In this document: one piece after another, positions 9,566-16,981 of the stretch | Layout of the letters: every line of letters begins with the position of its first letter | How positions within the stretch are numbered: position 1 is the first letter of the stretch | DNA from: Thermoplasmata archaeon | Lineage (GTDB): Archaea; Thermoplasmatota; Thermoplasmata; Lutacidiplasmatales; UBA184 | Length of the DNA stretch: 57,293 bases | Assembly: GCA_021809545.1 (NCBI GenBank) | Contig: JAKAYL010000005.1 | Coordinates: 1 to 57,293, forward strand | Reading direction: 5' to 3' | Program-made: the position numbers and the translations under genes | The notes under the pieces: generated by a model | Database searches by the model: none | What the model was told of the DNA's origin: nothing | Seen by the model: only the letters and a program-made list of their open reading frames with translations

Positions 9566-10033
9566 CTATCGGATGTCCCACCAGTAGCGCAGCACCCGGT
9601 ACCTTCCCCGGACGCGCATGTCGTGCTGGGGAGGGATGTCGAACACCCCGAGGAGCCGCGCTCCGAGCCGCTCCAGCGTGCGTCGGGACGCCTCGTTGGC
9701 CGGGTCGCAGGTGAGCATAAGGTGGCTGAGGCCGTGCGCCCGCGCCACCGGGAGCAGCAGCCGGCAGGCCCTCTCCGCATAGTGATGCCCGCGGAAGGGG
9801 GGATCGATGTCGTAGCCGACATGCCCGTGGAAGAAGACGTCCTCGTCCGTCCCGAACCGGAGGCGGATCCCCCCGATCCTCTGCGGCGAGGTCACCGTCG
9901 CAACGACGAACGCGTAATCGGGGGTGAAGCCCTTCTCCGGCACGGCGGGATGCTTCTCCTTGAGGACGAGTTGGAGCTCGCCGTCCGCCAGGAGACCGAT
10001 GTTCTGAAAGAGGAAGGACGTCGGTTTGTCCAT
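9566..10033 (-). CDS. GNAT-family N-acetyltransferase
   Basis: A 155-residue single-domain acetyltransferase. The acetyl-CoA motif A region reads 'HVGYDIDPPFRGHHYAERA', with the arginine-glycine loop that binds pyrophosphate. 'LTCDPANEASRRTLERLGA' is the motif B region common to RimJ/RimL-like members. The substrate is unknown; it could be a protein N-terminus or a small amine. It is divergent from DNA polymerase B. A TATA-like GTTATGAG on the minus strand near 10060-10067 lies about 28 nt before the start. Confidence 0.78.
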   Translation of the reverse strand: MDKPTSFLFQNIGLLADGELQLVLKEKHPAVPEKGFTPDYAFVVATVTSPQRIGGIRLRFGTDEDVFFHGHVGYDIDPPFRGHHYAERACRLLLPVARAHGLSHLMLTCDPANEASRRTLERLGARLLGVFDIPPQHDMRVRGRYRVLRYWWDIR

Positions 10034-10130
10034 CGCACGGTCTGAAGGGAGAGGGGCCTCATAACCCCCGCGCGGGGTGCCCTCCTTCCCTCCCTGGGAG
10101 AAGGGAAATCCTGCAGGCGCCCTCGGTCAT

Positions 10131-10140
10131 CCTATATACC
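10131..10140 (+). promoter_or_regulatory. TATA box of DNA polymerase B gene
   Basis: CCTATATACC, a good archaeal TATA box. Transcription would begin about 25 nt downstream near 10160, just before the ATG at 10170. This supports 10170 over the ORF-track start at 10077, which lies upstream of the promoter. Confidence 0.65.
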
Positions 10141-10169
10141 TACGCCGGTTCTGGAGGGGGAAAGTCCTC

Positions 10170-12623
10170 ATGGCGGAGCCCAAGCAGTATGAGATCTTCC
10201 TCGTGGGCGGGTCGTACGACCCGACCAGCGGAGAGCCCGTCGTGGAGCTCTACGGACGGACCCGCGAGGGGGGGTCCGTCACTGCCCGCTACTACGGGTT
10301 CATCCCCTACTTCCACCTGAAGAGCCTCTCGACCGAACGTCTGGAGGCGGTGCGGAAGGACTCCCGGGTCCGGGATGTGAAGGAGGTCACGCTCTGGGTC
10401 GACGGGACCGAGCAGAAATGCTACCGCGTCAACGTGAAGCTGCCCCACACCGTGCCGGAGCTCCGCCGGACCTACGGGGACCCGGAGGACGAGACGAGCG
10501 TTCTCGCGTGCGACATTCCCTTTGCCCACCGTTTCCTCTACGACAAGCACCGGGCCGGATCTGCGACCGTGGTGTTCCAGGGGGTTCCTGAGACGGAGGC
10601 CGTGGCCGGCCGGTATTCCACCCAGGAGGTCGTTCGGGTGGAAGGGGAGATCTCCCCCGGGAAGCCCTTCCGCCCGACCCTCACCTTCCTCTCCTTCGAC
10701 ATCGAGAACTCGCTGAGGGATCGGCACCTCTTCTGCCTGAGCTATACGGTGCAGAAAGGGGATGGACCCCTGGAGTCGCACACCCTCTTCGGGGACGAGA
10801 AGAAGATGTTGAGCGACTTCGTCGAGGTCGTCAAGAAGGAGGACCCCGACGTCATCACGGGGTACAACATCGGCGGGTACGACCTTCCGCTGCTCCAGGA
10901 GCGGGTGGAGAAGCTGGGCCTTCCAGAGAACTACCTCACCTTGGGCCGGGACGGGGCTCCGCTCTCGGACATCGGGGACCGGCTGTGGAGGGCGCACGGC
11001 CGGGTGATCGCGGACGCCTGGTGGTCGGCCCGAACCATCCTCCACCCCAAGCAGGAGTCGTTGCAGTTCGTGGCGAGCCAGCTCCTGGGGGAGGGCAAGA
11101 TGGACGTGGACCGCCGGAGCATCGATGCCGAGTGGGAGAAGGATGCCCTCCGTGTCCGGCAGTACTGTGAGAAGGATGCGGAGCTTGCCCTCCGGATCCT
11201 GAGGAAGCTCCGGGCCGTCGAGCGAGGCGAGGACATGGCCTCCGTGACGGGGCTCTACCTCGACGAGGGCCTGAACGGTCGCACCAGCACGCTGGTCGAC
11301 TCGCTCCTCATCCGGGCCGCGGACCTGCGGAACATCGGGGTTCCCCCCACCCACCGGGCCAGGGACGAGGCGGCGATCGAAGGCGGCTTTGTCCTGGACA
11401 TGAAGCCCCAGCTCGCCAACTGGGTCGTGGTCCTCGATTTCAAATCGATGTACCCCTCCATCATCATCTCCAAGAACATCTGCTTCACCACGCTCTCGCC
11501 CGAAGGGACGAACGTGGCCCCGAACGGGATCAAGTTCCTGGACAGCGGGATCCGCCGCGGGCTCATCCCCGACATCCTCCAGTGGCTGATGGGGGAGCGG
11601 GACCGGCTGAAGCGCCTCGCCCGGGAGGCGACCGACCCGGAGGAGAAGGGCTACTACGACGGGCTCCAGGCCGCGGTCAAGATCCTCATGAACTCCTTCT
11701 ACGGCGTCATGGCGAGCTCCTTCTACCGCTTCACGAACAAGGAGATCGGTGCGGCCATCACGGCCTTCGCCCGGAACGAGATCCACCGGGTCATCGACCA
11801 GGTGAACAATTCCGGCGCCGTCGTCATCTATTCCGATACGGACAGCGTCTTCGTGCAGTCCCCCTTCCCTTCGGTCGAGGGGGCCCGCAAGTTCGGGGAG
11901 GAGATCGCCGCCCAGTTCACCCGGGCCGGGTCGACCTTCGAGTTCCAGAGCGTCTTCCAGGCCTTCTTCAGCCATGGGGCGAAGAAGCGCTACGTGGCCC
12001 GCCAGGTCTGGCCCAAGGAGGAGCAGATCGTCCGGGGGTACGAGACCCGACGTTCGGACTCCTTTGAGCTCCAGGTCGAGGCGCTGAACGACATCTTCCG
12101 CCTCATCCTGGATGGCCGGAAAGAGGAGGCCATCGAGCGGGCCAAGGAACTGGTCCGAAGCACCCAGAGGGCGGAGATCCCGAAGGAGAAGCTCGTCATC
12201 GCCCGGACCGTACGGGTGGAGAGCGAGTACAACGAGAAGACACGGGGAAGCCTCCCCTTCCTCCGGGTCTTCAAGCAGCTCAAGGAGGAGGGCTTCGACG
12301 TCATCCCCGGGATGAAGGTCGCCTGGATCGTGACGGATTCCCGGAAGTCCCCACAAGAGATCGAACCCTACCACTTGGGACGCCCCTTTCCGGAGTCCAA
12401 GAAACCTGACTATGGATACTATGCCGGACGCCTGGCCCAGACCCTCTCCCGGATCACGGAGGTCTTCGGGGTCCCCGAGGCCGAGCTCCTCGGGAAGGAG
12501 ACCGTGACGCAGCGCCGGCTCTCCGACGAGGCCCAGCCGGCCTCCCAGGACGCCGGGTTGGATACCCCTGTGACCTCGCTCAAGTCCGACGGCCGCAAGG
12601 GCCGTCAGATGACCTTCGACTGA
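10170..12623 (+). CDS. polB: family B DNA polymerase
   Basis: Replicative or repair DNA polymerase with 3'-5' proofreading. Exonuclease motif I 'LSFDIENS' is near residue 175 and motif II 'GYNIGGYDLP' near 232. Motif III is in the 'QYCEKDAELALRIL' region. The polymerase site has motif A 'DFKSMYPSIII' (about 423), motif B 'KILMNSFYGVMA' (about 504), motif C 'IYSDTDSVFV' (about 553) and 'KKRYVARQ'. All metal-binding Asp residues are present. The ATG at 10170 gives 817 residues and follows both a TATA box and GGAGGGGG. The ORF-track start at 10077 adds an unrelated N-terminus. No intein is present. Pth2 follows after about 100 bp with its own promoter. Confidence 0.95.
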   Translation: MAEPKQYEIFLVGGSYDPTSGEPVVELYGRTREGGSVTARYYGFIPYFHLKSLSTERLEAVRKDSRVRDVKEVTLWVDGTEQKCYRVNVKLPHTVPELRRTYGDPEDETSVLACDIPFAHRFLYDKHRAGSATVVFQGVPETEAVAGRYSTQEVVRVEGEISPGKPFRPTLTFLSFDIENSLRDRHLFCLSYTVQKGDGPLESHTLFGDEKKMLSDFVEVVKKEDPDVITGYNIGGYDLPLLQERVEKLGLPENYLTLGRDGAPLSDIGDRLWRAHGRVIADAWWSARTILHPKQESLQFVASQLLGEGKMDVDRRSIDAEWEKDALRVRQYCEKDAELALRILRKLRAVERGEDMASVTGLYLDEGLNGRTSTLVDSLLIRAADLRNIGVPPTHRARDEAAIEGGFVLDMKPQLANWVVVLDFKSMYPSIIISKNICFTTLSPEGTNVAPNGIKFLDSGIRRGLIPDILQWLMGERDRLKRLAREATDPEEKGYYDGLQAAVKILMNSFYGVMASSFYRFTNKEIGAAITAFARNEIHRVIDQVNNSGAVVIYSDTDSVFVQSPFPSVEGARKFGEEIAAQFTRAGSTFEFQSVFQAFFSHGAKKRYVARQVWPKEEQIVRGYETRRSDSFELQVEALNDIFRLILDGRKEEAIERAKELVRSTQRAEIPKEKLVIARTVRVESEYNEKTRGSLPFLRVFKQLKEEGFDVIPGMKVAWIVTDSRKSPQEIEPYHLGRPFPESKKPDYGYYAGRLAQTLSRITEVFGVPEAELLGKETVTQRRLSDEAQPASQDAGLDTPVTSLKSDGRKGRQMTFD

Positions 12624-12688
12624 GATCCCGTCCGGCGAATCGTAACTCTCGCCCCCCTCGGGAAGGAGGGAGGCTCCGCCCGGCAAGC

Positions 12689-12697
12689 CATATATCC
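12689..12697 (+). promoter_or_regulatory. TATA box of pth2
   Basis: CCATATATC lies about 24-31 nt before the GTG start at 12720. That spacing predicts a nearly leaderless transcript and supports the GTG as the true start. Confidence 0.6.
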
Positions 12698-12719
12698 GTG
12701 GGCAGGTTCGGAGCACCCC

Positions 12720-13094
12720 GTGGACAGCGTCTACGATCCGTCGGCCCTGAAGATGGTGCTCGTGGTCCGGGGAGAGCTCGGTCTTTCTCCCGGGAAGGCC
12801 GCCGTCCAGGTGGCCCACGGGGCCGTCATGCTCGTGCTCGAGGGGAAGGCCCGGAAGGACCGGGACCTCGAGCGGTGGCTCTCCGAAGGCCAGAAGAAGG
12901 TGGCCCTCCGGGCCCGTTCCCTGGTGGAGATGGAGGAGCTCCGGAAGAAGGCGGCGAGCATGGGCTTGCGCACGGTCTTCGTCCAGGATGCCGGATTGAC
13001 CGAGGTCCCCGCCGGCACGAAGACCGTTCTCGGGATCGGACCGGGCTCGCCTTCGGACATCGACAAGGTCACCGGGTCGCTTCCCCTGCTATAA
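12720..13094 (+). CDS. pth2: peptidyl-tRNA hydrolase, archaeal/eukaryal type
   Basis: Releases tRNA from stalled or prematurely dropped peptidyl-tRNA. The Pth2 fold is recognised by 'VLVVRGELGLSPGKAAVQVAHGA' (quoted in part from the start), with the catalytic Lys, Gln and His region. Later blocks are 'EMEELRKKAASMGL', 'VQDAGLTEVPAGTKTVLGIGP' in part, and 'DIDKVTGSLPLL'. At 124 residues it is slightly longer than the usual 115-120 because of a short N-terminal lead. The start is a GTG placed by its upstream TATA box. It stands alone, between polB and a convergent membrane-protein gene. Confidence 0.93.
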   Translation: MDSVYDPSALKMVLVVRGELGLSPGKAAVQVAHGAVMLVLEGKARKDRDLERWLSEGQKKVALRARSLVEMEELRKKAASMGLRTVFVQDAGLTEVPAGTKTVLGIGPGSPSDIDKVTGSLPLL

Positions 13095-13116
13095 GCCCCT
13101 ATTCACGACGACCGCG

Positions 13117-13605
13117 CTAGTTCGCGAGCATCACCGCGGCGAAGAGCACGCCGAGGGTGATGAGCACCGAGAGGATCGAGATGCTCCGGTCCAGTCTTCG
13201 GAGACGGCTCACGTCTCCCCCTGCGGGACGGGATTGCACCGCCCTGCGGATGGCCGGTCCGAGGACAAAGCTGTGGACCGCGCTCGTCAGCACGAGGAAG
13301 AGAACGAGGAGGATCTTTGCCGTGAGCCAGGAGTTCGCGAGGATGGTGGAAAGGCTGGGGGTGGGGGTGCCCAGGAACCAGGTGAGGTTGTAGAGCCCGG
13401 TGACGATGGTGACGAGGAGGGCGCCCCACATCGTCCAGCCGAGGGACCGGGCGACCTTGCTCATGATGCGCGAGTAGAGCTGCCGGTCGGACCCCAGGAC
13501 CGAGTGGACCGCCGCGGCCACGATGCCGAGGCTGATCGACCCTCCGATCCAGACGCAGGCGCCGAGGATGTGCACGAAGAGGACGATCTCATCGACCGTC
13601 GGCAT
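13117..13605 (-). CDS. CopD/DUF2269-like membrane protein
   Basis: A 162-residue integral membrane protein with four predicted helices (about 5-28, 48-70, 85-110, 138-160). 'FVHILGACVWIGGSI' has the His and Trp-Ile-Gly pattern of CopD, DUF2269 and related proteins, which often coordinate haem or copper. Another His lies in 'SAVHSFVLGPA'. Exact function is unknown. It starts 9 bp downstream of the ferredoxin reductase gene on the same strand, so the two are co-transcribed. A role as a membrane electron or metal partner for that flavoprotein is an inference. Confidence 0.6.
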   Translation of the reverse strand: MPTVDEIVLFVHILGACVWIGGSISLGIVAAAVHSVLGSDRQLYSRIMSKVARSLGWTMWGALLVTIVTGLYNLTWFLGTPTPSLSTILANSWLTAKILLVLFLVLTSAVHSFVLGPAIRRAVQSRPAGGDVSRLRRLDRSISILSVLITLGVLFAAVMLAN

Positions 13606-13614
13606 GGGGTCGGC

Positions 13615-14337
13615 TCAGTACCTCTCGACGAAGACCCTCTCCTTGGGGGTTCCCAGGGAGACCGCGAGGTCCTGGACCTCGGAGACCATCTCGGGGACCC
13701 CGCAGATGTAGACGTCGTGCTGGGAAAGGTCCTGGAACAGCTTGCGCACGACGTCCTGGACGTGACCCGACTCCCCCTTCCACTCGTGATCCGGGCGGGA
13801 GAGCACGTTGACCAGGTGGAAGTTCGGCGAGGCCCGGGCGAAGGCCAGCCATCGGTCGTTCAGGATGAGGTCGGCGGGGTGACGATACCCTACTACGAGG
13901 GTGATGTCGATCTCAGGATGCTCCGCAAGGAGCGCCCGGATCATCGTGAAAAACGGGGCGATCCCCGTGCCGGTGGCGACGAAGAGCGCCTTCCGCGAGA
14001 GAGGGTCGTGGACGACGAACCTTCCCAGGGGAAGGAGCACCGTGAACTCCTGTCCGACGAGGGCCCCGCAGAGGAGGTTGGAAGCGAACCCGCTCTCCAC
14101 CTTCTTGATGACGAGCTCGAAGGAGTTCCCGGAGTCGGGGTCCGAGGCGAAGGAGTAGGACCGGGTGACGCTCTTCCCCCCGCGGTCGAGGATGAAGGTG
14201 ACGTACTGCCCCGGGAGGAATTTCAACCGCTCGGAAGAGGGGAGGCGGTAGCGCAGGAGGTAGGTGTCGGTGGCGACCAACTGCTTGTCCTCCAGCGTGG
14301 CCCGGGACCGATGGGGAAACTTCGCCGCTGCGCTCAT
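13615..14337 (-). CDS. ferredoxin/flavodoxin--NADP reductase family flavoprotein
   Basis: Transfers electrons between NAD(P)H and a ferredoxin or other carrier. 'VTRSYSFAS' is the FAD-binding RxYS motif after 'FLPGQYVTFIL'. 'LFVATGTGIAPFFTMI' is the nicotinamide-binding Gly-rich loop, and 'DVYICGVPEMVSEV' is the late CGxP block. The protein ends in an aromatic residue ('VFVERY') that would stack on the flavin. From the ATG at 14337 it is 240 residues; the long ORF-track version starts inside the ferredoxin gene and is not credible. A TATA-like CTTTAAGA (minus strand, near 14374) precedes it. The ferredoxin and a hemerythrin gene lie just upstream, suggesting one electron chain. Confidence 0.85.
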   Translation of the reverse strand: MSAAAKFPHRSRATLEDKQLVATDTYLLRYRLPSSERLKFLPGQYVTFILDRGGKSVTRSYSFASDPDSGNSFELVIKKVESGFASNLLCGALVGQEFTVLLPLGRFVVHDPLSRKALFVATGTGIAPFFTMIRALLAEHPEIDITLVVGYRHPADLILNDRWLAFARASPNFHLVNVLSRPDHEWKGESGHVQDVVRKLFQDLSQHDVYICGVPEMVSEVQDLAVSLGTPKERVFVERY

Positions 14338-14486
14338 CGAAATCTCCCGTGCATTTCCCCGGGGGATGGCGGAAGTCTTAAAGAGCTGTGGTGGGGCCGC
14401 CGAAGGCTCGGTAAACGGTGTTCCCAGCGCGGCTCCGGCCCCCGTTCTCTCGGGGATGTGTGACCGGAAATATCTCTCCACGGCCT

Positions 14487-14765
14487 TCACTTGAAGGTGG
14501 ATTGGAAGGTGTTCCCTTCGTCGTCCCAGATCGTGATGCAGCTGCCCTCGCACTCGTAGAGGCAGGCGTTGCAGAGGATGCAGGCCGAGCCGTTCTCCGC
14601 AACGGACTTTTCCTCCCGGAAGTGGAACTTGGCGGCCACCTCCGGATCGTCGACCACGGCCGGGAACTCTCCCCTGGGGTGCATCACGAAGACGCTGACC
14701 GGACAGACGTCGAAGCAGTGCCGGCATCCGGTGCACTTCTCAATCTGTACCTTCACATCGACCAT
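14487..14765 (-). CDS. 2[4Fe-4S] ferredoxin
   Basis: A 92-residue dicluster ferredoxin. The first cluster motif is 'CTGCRHCFDVCP' and the second is 'CILCNACLYECEGSC'. They are separated by about 50 residues, longer than in clostridial ferredoxins and more like FixX-type or archaeal ferredoxins with an insert. It lies 24 bp after the hemerythrin-like gene and 149 bp before the flavoprotein reductase, all on the minus strand. The simplest reading is that it carries electrons between that reductase and the hemerythrin or a nearby oxidoreductase. Confidence 0.88.
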   Translation of the reverse strand: MVDVKVQIEKCTGCRHCFDVCPVSVFVMHPRGEFPAVVDDPEVAAKFHFREEKSVAENGSACILCNACLYECEGSCITIWDDEGNTFQSTFK

Positions 14766-14789
14766 GGTCTTCTCCCTCGGCGGACCCCG

Positions 14790-15326
14790 CTAGGCACCGA
14801 CGGTCCTCTCGATGTCGGCCCGCCGTCGGCGTTGCCGCTCCCGCAACGTGCTCAACCGTTCCCGGGCGTCGTCCGGGAGGACGGTCTCCAGGCAGGAGAG
14901 GGGGTAGTCGGTCTCGTGGGCGAGTTCCGAGCGTTCGGCCGCCACGATCTGCTCCAGGAGGTCGGCCAGCTCCCTGCGGGAGGCGGGATCGTCGTAGGCG
15001 TGGTTCGCAACGATCTCCCGCAGGGATTTGAGGGCCTCCCCGTCCTCCACGTAGTGGCGGGAGATTCCGTCCAGATGGCTGGCACAGCTGTCCATCATGA
15101 CCGACCGTGCCTCGGGGATCAGCCCGTCCCGCAACTCCGAGCCGTGAAGCTGATGATGGTACTCCTCCAGTCGTGAGAGGGCCGAGAGTATCTCCTCTCC
15201 CGAGGTACCGGGGTCGGAGCGGAGCTTCCGCGCAGCCTCTTGCAACCGATCGAGCAGTCGTGAGGTCACTTCGTTCTCGTGGCGGATCCCCTCGAGGGGA
15301 TCCTCGGTGAATTCCGTCATTTTCAT
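14790..15326 (-). CDS. hemerythrin-like (HHE) protein
   Basis: An all-helical 178-residue protein with the spaced His and acidic residues of the hemerythrin fold: 'GIRHENEV', 'EEYHHQLHGSEL', 'SHLDGISRHYVED', 'ANHAYDD' and 'RSELAHETDY'. These could bind a di-iron centre used for oxygen, nitric oxide or peroxide chemistry. Both ATG 15326 and ATG 15320 are possible. A TATAGCC-type box at 15340-15346 would favour 15320; a CATAAG at about 15357 would favour 15326. It is divergent from a second hemerythrin, with the shared palindromic element between them, and co-directional with a ferredoxin gene. Confidence 0.72.
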   Translation of the reverse strand: MKMTEFTEDPLEGIRHENEVTSRLLDRLQEAARKLRSDPGTSGEEILSALSRLEEYHHQLHGSELRDGLIPEARSVMMDSCASHLDGISRHYVEDGEALKSLREIVANHAYDDPASRRELADLLEQIVAAERSELAHETDYPLSCLETVLPDDARERLSTLRERQRRRRADIERTVGA

Positions 15327-15367
15327 TACCTCTGGTTGGCTATACTGGCTGGGCCCTTATGGGGCTT

Positions 15368-15409
15368 CCACCGAACCGTTTCGGCCGGAATCCTATAGCC
15401 GTTCGGTGG
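15368..15409. promoter_or_regulatory. divergent hemerythrin promoter with palindromic operator
   Basis: CCGAACCGTTTCG lies at 15371-15383, with core CGAA-N4-TTCG. The outer arms CCACCGAAC (15368-15376) and GTTCGGTGG (15401-15409) form a perfect 9-bp inverted repeat. The plus-strand TATA CTATAG sits at 15393-15398, about 35-40 nt before the ATG at 15433. The identical 13-mer occurs in the divergent promoter at 18277-18289. Position just upstream of TATA suits an activator site. The most obvious regulator is the HTH_10 protein encoded at 16283-16954. Confidence 0.6.
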
Positions 15410-15432
15410 ATGCTCTTGTTGGGGACAAGAAG

Positions 15433-15915
15433 ATGGCCGAAGTGAAGTTGGAGGAGAAGATGCAGTCCTTGGAGGACCTGCTCAGGCAGGACCATGATGA
15501 GATCGACGGATACTGGGAAGAAGCGGAGCAGCGGAGGGCGGCGGGGGACGCCACGGCGCTCGACTTCTACCGGAAGTTCACGCTCGCCCTCGACGAGCAC
15601 ATCGAGGTGGAGGAGGAGATCGTCTTCCCGTACAGCGTGAAGACCCGGGAACAGGAGTCCCGGCACATCATCGACATCATGCGGGCCGAGCACGTGGAGA
15701 TCCGCAAGTTGCTCGGCAAGATCAACGCCGCCATCTCCGCGGCCAAGCTGCCGAGCGAGGAGGACGAGACCGAGCTCAAGAACGTTCTCGGGGCCCACAA
15801 CACCCGGGAGGAGGGGCTCTACTACCCTGACTTTGACGCGGCGTTCTCCAAGACCCCTGAGGGGCAGGAGATGCTCCACAAGGTCCGATCCCTCTGCCAC
15901 TGCGGCCACAGGTGA
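15433..15915 (+). CDS. hemerythrin HHE-domain protein
   Basis: A 160-residue hemerythrin-like protein with a clear HHE pattern: 'LRQDHDEIDGYW', 'ALDEHIEVEEEIVFPY', 'MRAEHVEIRKLL' and 'LGAHNTREEGLYYPDFD'. These His and Glu residues would bind a di-iron site. The C-terminal 'SLCHCGHR' adds Cys and His residues that might bind metal. The ATG at 15433 was chosen over the ORF-track start at 15307, which lies upstream of the TATA box and operator. DUF488 follows after 4 bp, so the two form an operon. Hemerythrins next to DUF2249 and NnrS-like genes are commonly tied to nitric oxide or oxygen stress. Confidence 0.85.
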   Translation: MAEVKLEEKMQSLEDLLRQDHDEIDGYWEEAEQRRAAGDATALDFYRKFTLALDEHIEVEEEIVFPYSVKTREQESRHIIDIMRAEHVEIRKLLGKINAAISAAKLPSEEDETELKNVLGAHNTREEGLYYPDFDAAFSKTPEGQEMLHKVRSLCHCGHR

Positions 15916-15919
15916 GCCC

Positions 15920-16264
15920 ATGCCGGTCCGCACCCGCAGGGTCTATGACCCCCCGGGGAAGGAGGACGGCAAACGCTACCTCATCGACCGGCTGTGGCCC
16001 CGGGGGATCGCCAAGAGCGCGGCCCAGGTCGACGAGTGGCTCAAGGACCTGGCCCCGAGCGACGAGCTCCGGAAGTGGTATGGCCATGAAGTTGAGAAGT
16101 ACCCCGAGTTCCGCCGGCGCTACCGGGAGGAGCTGCGCTCCCGGTCGGAGGTCCTCTCCCGACTCCGGGAGGAGGCCCGGCATCGCACGATCACCTTGCT
16201 CTTCGGGGCGAAGGACGTCGAACACTGCAACGCGACCGTCCTGAAGGAGCTTCTCACCGACTGA
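15920..16264 (+). CDS. DUF488 family protein (YeaO-like)
   Basis: A 114-residue DUF488 protein. 'TRRVYDPPGKEDGKRYLIDR' followed by 'LWPRGIAKS' and 'WLKDLAPSDELRKWYGHE' is the family signature. 'LLFGAKDVEHCNATVLKELL' is the usual C-terminal block with a conserved Cys. Biochemical function is unknown; the family is often found beside redox and stress genes. The ATG at 15920 begins 5 bp after the hemerythrin stop codon, so translation is likely coupled. The ORF-track start at 15833 would run inside the hemerythrin gene and is rejected. The HTH_10 regulator gene converges on it 18 bp downstream. Confidence 0.85.
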   Translation: MPVRTRRVYDPPGKEDGKRYLIDRLWPRGIAKSAAQVDEWLKDLAPSDELRKWYGHEVEKYPEFRRRYREELRSRSEVLSRLREEARHRTITLLFGAKDVEHCNATVLKELLTD

Positions 16265-16282
16265 GCGTCCGAGGCCAGGGAT

Positions 16283-16954
16283 TCACTGGAAGCGGGTCGA
16301 GGTCTCCATCACATCCTTGAGGATCTTGCGCTCGATGGTGGCCAGCGATTCGGAGAGCGTGGACTTCGCCAGACCGAGGGTCTCGGCGAGCTCCGTGAGC
16401 GAGACCCGGCGAGGCACTTCGTAGTACCCGTTCGACATGGCGTAGCCGAAGATCTCCCGCTGGCGCCGGGTCAGCATCGAGAGCTCCGCCCCTTGGCCCC
16501 CGTGGCGGAGGGACTCGATCGTCACTCCGGGCGTGGTCTCCCGCAGGTGACCGTAGAGAGTCCGGATCTTTGTCTCCGAAGCGACCACGACCCAAGTGGC
16601 CTGTCCTTCCCGGATGAGGAAGGGAAGGCGGGGCATGAGGTGCAGCTTGGCGAGACCCCCGAGCAGGTTGGCGGTCGAGTGGACCACCCGGTATTCGGTC
16701 GCTGAGGGACCGGTCTCGACCAGTTCGACCTCCCGGACCCCGGTGTACCCCGAGATCTCGGGGCCGAGGGAACCGGTCCCTTCCCCCAGGACCCTCAGGT
16801 CCACGGTCGTCTCCTGCCTTCCGGAGGATACGTGGCTCAGGATCTCCACGGTGAACTCGGGATGGGCGACGGAGAACTCCCGCATCCAGGCGCCCTCCGG
16901 CAAGGGCACCTTCAACCGGCAGATCATCGTGGACGGGGGGGCCTCGGGGGTCAT
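16283..16954 (-). CDS. HTH_10 (bacterio-opsin activator-like) transcription regulator
   Basis: A 223-residue archaeal regulator. The C-terminal DNA-binding domain starts at 'LTRRQREIFGYAMSNGYYEV' and continues 'PRRVSLTELAETLGLAKSTL', the diagnostic HTH_10 block. The N-terminal 140 or so residues form the alpha/beta sensory region common to Bat-type regulators, with no obvious ligand motif. It is 28 bp upstream of nothing on its own strand; the NnrS-like gene starts far upstream and ends 28 bp before this gene, so the two may be co-transcribed. It is the best candidate to bind the repeated CCGAACCGTTTCG element on both sides of it. That link is inferred from location only. Confidence 0.82.
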   Translation of the reverse strand: MTPEAPPSTMICRLKVPLPEGAWMREFSVAHPEFTVEILSHVSSGRQETTVDLRVLGEGTGSLGPEISGYTGVREVELVETGPSATEYRVVHSTANLLGGLAKLHLMPRLPFLIREGQATWVVVASETKIRTLYGHLRETTPGVTIESLRHGGQGAELSMLTRRQREIFGYAMSNGYYEVPRRVSLTELAETLGLAKSTLSESLATIERKILKDVMETSTRFQ

Positions 16955-16981
16955 GCCACCGGGCTCAGCTACCCGGCTCGT

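Noticed and set aside
10140-12818. 892-aa minus-strand ORF opposite DNA polymerase B
   Set aside because: Composition typical of an antisense frame of a GC-rich gene; polymerase motifs are complete on the plus strand.
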